Assembly: GCF_030453725.1 (NCBI RefSeq)
Contig: NZ_JAKDJU010000072.1
Location: 1 to 15,004 of the forward strand
DNA from: Brevibacterium picturae
GTDB lineage: Bacteria; Actinomycetota; Actinomycetes; Actinomycetales; Brevibacteriaceae
Length of the DNA: 15,004 nt
Direction: 5' to 3'
Part shown: piece by piece, positions 13,495-15,004 of the stretch
Layout of the letters: every line of letters starts with the position of its first letter
How positions within the stretch are numbered: the first letter of the stretch is position 1
Made by a program: the position numbers and the translations under genes
The notes under the pieces: generated by a model
The model's database searches: none
The model's input: only the letters and a program-made list of their open reading frames with translations
Told to the model about the DNA's origin: nothing

Positions 13495-14667
13495 ATGACA
13501 GCTTTCGTTCCGGGCATGCTGCCCGAAGAATACGAGGACCTGCGCCAGGGCGTCGCGAAGTTCGCCGACGAAGAGGTCGCACCGGTCTCCGCCGAACTCG
13601 ACGCCAAGCACGAGTTCCCCTACGACCTGGTAGCGAAGATGGGCGAGATGGGCCTCTTCGGCCTGCCCTTCGACGAAGAGTACGGCGGCATGGGCGGGGA
13701 CTATTTCGCCCTGTGCCTGGCCATCGAGGAGATCGGCCGCGTCAACCAGTCGCTGGCCATCACTTTGGAGGCCGGCGTCTCTTTGGGTGCCATGCCGATC
13801 TACCGCTTCGGCACCGAAGAGCAGAAGCGCGAATGGCTGCCCAAACTCACCGACGCCTCCGGGCTGGGTGCCTTCGGCCTGACCGAACCCGAAGCTGGCT
13901 CGGACGCCGGCGGCACGCGGACCAAGGCCACACTGGAGGGCGGGACTTGGACGATCAACGGCAGCAAGTGCTTCATCACGAACTCCGGAACCGACATCAC
14001 CCGCCTGGTCACCGCCACCGCCGTGACCGGAACCCGAACGTCGAAGTCGGGCCGCGAAGTGCCTGAGATCTCGACGATCATGATCCCCACCGGCACCCCT
14101 GGCTTCACCGCCGAACCGGCCTATGACAAGGTCGGCTGGAACTCCTCGGACACGCACCCGCTGACCTTCGACAACGTGCAGGTGCCCGAAGAGAACCTGC
14201 TGGGCGAACGCGGACGCGGCTACGCGAACTTCCTGCGCATCCTCGACGAGGGACGCATCGCCGTCGGTGCCTTGTCCGTCGGTGCCGCGCAGGGCTGCGT
14301 GGACGAATCCGTGAAGTACGCCAAGGAGCGTCAGGCCTTCGGTCAGCCGATCTCCGACTTCCAGGGCATCTCCTTCAAGATCGCCCGCATGGAGGCCCGC
14401 GTGGTCGCCGCCCGCTCGGCTTACTACCTGGCCGCATCACGCATGCTCGCCGGGCTGCCGTTCAAGAAGGAAGCCGCGATCGCGAAGATGGTCGCCGGTG
14501 AGGCCGCAATGGACAACGCCCGCGACGCCACACAGATCCACGGCGGCTACGGCTTCATGAACGAATACCTCGTCGCCCGCCACTACCGCGACTCGAAGAT
14601 CCTCGAGGTCGGGGAGGGCACCACCGAGGTCCAGCTCATGCTCATCGCCCGCGAACTCGGGATCTGA
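13495..14667 (+). CDS. Acyl-CoA dehydrogenase, probably short/branched-chain (FadE19-like)
   Basis: The 390-residue flavoprotein oxidises an acyl-CoA to the 2-enoyl-CoA, passing electrons to electron-transfer flavoprotein. Family signatures are clear: FGLTEPEAGSDAGG (127-140), CFITNSG (159-165), the KERQAFGQPISDFQ stretch (277-290), and QIHGGYGFMNEYLVARHYRD (347-366). The putative catalytic base is E374 in EVGEGTTEVQ, the usual position in short- and medium-chain enzymes. Isovaleryl-CoA dehydrogenases instead place the glutamate in the LERL segment; here that segment is LDEGR (250-254), with Gly at the matching place. So although the carboxylase operon suggests isovaleryl-CoA, the active site is the general type, and 2-methyl-branched or isobutyryl-like substrates are equally possible. 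The ATG at 13495 follows a strong GGGGAGGA. It is the last gene of the operon, followed by a hairpin. Confidence 0.93.
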   Translation: MTAFVPGMLPEEYEDLRQGVAKFADEEVAPVSAELDAKHEFPYDLVAKMGEMGLFGLPFDEEYGGMGGDYFALCLAIEEIGRVNQSLAITLEAGVSLGAMPIYRFGTEEQKREWLPKLTDASGLGAFGLTEPEAGSDAGGTRTKATLEGGTWTINGSKCFITNSGTDITRLVTATAVTGTRTSKSGREVPEISTIMIPTGTPGFTAEPAYDKVGWNSSDTHPLTFDNVQVPEENLLGERGRGYANFLRILDEGRIAVGALSVGAAQGCVDESVKYAKERQAFGQPISDFQGISFKIARMEARVVAARSAYYLAASRMLAGLPFKKEAAIAKMVAGEAAMDNARDATQIHGGYGFMNEYLVARHYRDSKILEVGEGTTEVQLMLIARELGI

Positions 14668-14685
14668 GCTCACCGAGACCAGCAC

Positions 14686-14747
14686 ACCGCCCGCCGAGGT
14701 GGTTCCACGCTTCCGTACGGAAGTGCAGGGCCACCTCGGCGGGCGGT
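14686..14747 (+). terminator. Long hairpin terminator after the carboxylase operon
   Basis: Seventeen bases at 14686-14702 pair perfectly with 14731-14747 (core CCGCCCGCCGAGGTGG). The 28-nt loop holds a second hairpin, CTTCCG (14710-14715) against CGGAAG (14718-14723). It begins 18 bp after the dehydrogenase stop. No T-run follows, so it resembles the long GC-rich terminators of actinobacteria. Confidence 0.75.
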
Positions 14748-14817
14748 GCTGTCATCTGCTGGGAACAGGCTCAGTTAGTGTGGAACACAGAATCAGTCGA
14801 GGACAGAGAGGATGTAC

Positions 14818-15004
14818 GTGGACTACAGCGTCGTGGCGTCGGTCCTGGGCGCGAGCTGGATCGTCATCGAATACGTGGTGAAGATCATCGCCGTCGGCGT
14901 CGTCCCCGAGGACCGCAGGCCCTCCTCGTCCTCGGCCTGGCTGCTGCTCATCCTGTTCGTCCCCATCGTCGGGATCCCGCTGTTCCTCATGCTCGGCAGC
15001 CCCT
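14818..15004 (+). CDS. N-terminus of a cardiolipin synthase/phospholipase D-type membrane protein (cut by window end)
   Basis: Only the first 62 codons are in the window. They encode two membrane helices, about residues 4-28 (VVASVLGASWIVIEYVVKII) and 41-60 (WLLLILFVPIVGIPLFLMLG), joined by a short charged, Ser-rich loop (EDRRPSSSS). The layout and the second-helix pattern ending in a PLFLMLG-like stretch fit the PLDN domain that precedes the catalytic HKD domains of bacterial cardiolipin synthases, which make the membrane lipid cardiolipin. The HKD motifs would lie beyond the window, so the assignment is provisional. I prefer the GTG at 14818 because AGAGAGG lies six bases upstream; the in-frame ATG at 14812 overlaps that ribosome-binding site. 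It is separated from the carboxylase operon by the terminator hairpin and probably has its own promoter. Confidence 0.75.
   Translation, partial: MDYSVVASVLGASWIVIEYVVKIIAVGVVPEDRRPSSSSAWLLLILFVPIVGIPLFLMLGSP

Noticed and set aside
14771..14777. TCAGTTA, matching one arm of the TetR palindrome, upstream of the last gene
   Set aside because: Only one half-site with no inverted partner; seven bases will occur by chance.
1..15004. CRISPR arrays, tRNA or rRNA genes
   Set aside because: I saw no regularly spaced direct repeats of CRISPR length and no tRNA or rRNA-like sequence.

Overview
The window is chromosomal DNA from a high-GC Gram-positive bacterium (Actinomycetota). Codon use is strongly G/C-ended. 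The gene set is typical of actinobacteria: a FadA/FadB pair, a two-subunit biotin-dependent acyl-CoA carboxylase with an acyl-CoA dehydrogenase, and an actinobacterial-style secreted Lys-rich protein. Brevibacterium or a close relative is my best guess; that is inference from remembered resemblance, not a database result.

Layout. Positions 1-700 are a worn accessory patch. It holds a plus-strand fragment of a Cys/His-containing protein of the kind found near phage genes, and facing it an intact 97-residue hypothetical gene. Positions 728-2754 hold two minus-strand envelope genes: a six-helix membrane protein with a large outside domain, and a small Lys-rich exported protein. Positions 2820-4254 are a complete 1435-bp ISL3-type insertion sequence with matching ends and a perfect 8-bp target duplication (TTTAAAGG), so it is recent and probably intact. 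It landed in the divergent spacer between the exported-protein gene and fadA.

Positions 4472-7859 are a fadA-fadB operon (thiolase plus enoyl-CoA hydratase/3-hydroxyacyl-CoA dehydrogenase) closed by a near-perfect terminator hairpin. Then come a stand-alone zinc-less quinone-oxidoreductase-like gene and, convergent with it, a TetR-family repressor. The repressor diverges from a carboxylase beta subunit, carboxylase alpha subunit and acyl-CoA dehydrogenase operon (9751-14667). The carboxylase has the features of 3-methylcrotonyl-CoA carboxylase, so this operon is best read as part of leucine/isovalerate (branched-chain acyl-CoA) breakdown. A sigma-70-like promoter (TTGTCA, 17 nt, TATCAT) is followed at the predicted transcription start by a perfect 8+6+8 palindrome, a convincing operator for the divergent TetR. 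The window ends in the first 62 codons of a membrane protein resembling the N-terminus of cardiolipin synthase/phospholipase D-type proteins.

How the genes work together. The acyl-CoA dehydrogenase and carboxylase would oxidise and carboxylate branched acyl-CoAs. FadB and FadA would complete beta-oxidation of straight-chain or downstream acyl-CoAs to acetyl-CoA. The methylglutaconyl-CoA hydratase and HMG-CoA lyase (or CoA transferase) needed to finish leucine breakdown are not in this window.

I did not find a clearly new multi-gene system. The most interesting points are fine-scale: a long hairpin that would hide the transposase start site, the IS landing on the -35 of a neighbouring gene, the well-placed TetR palindrome, and an odd 20-bp repeat packed with palindromic hexamers in the tetR leader.
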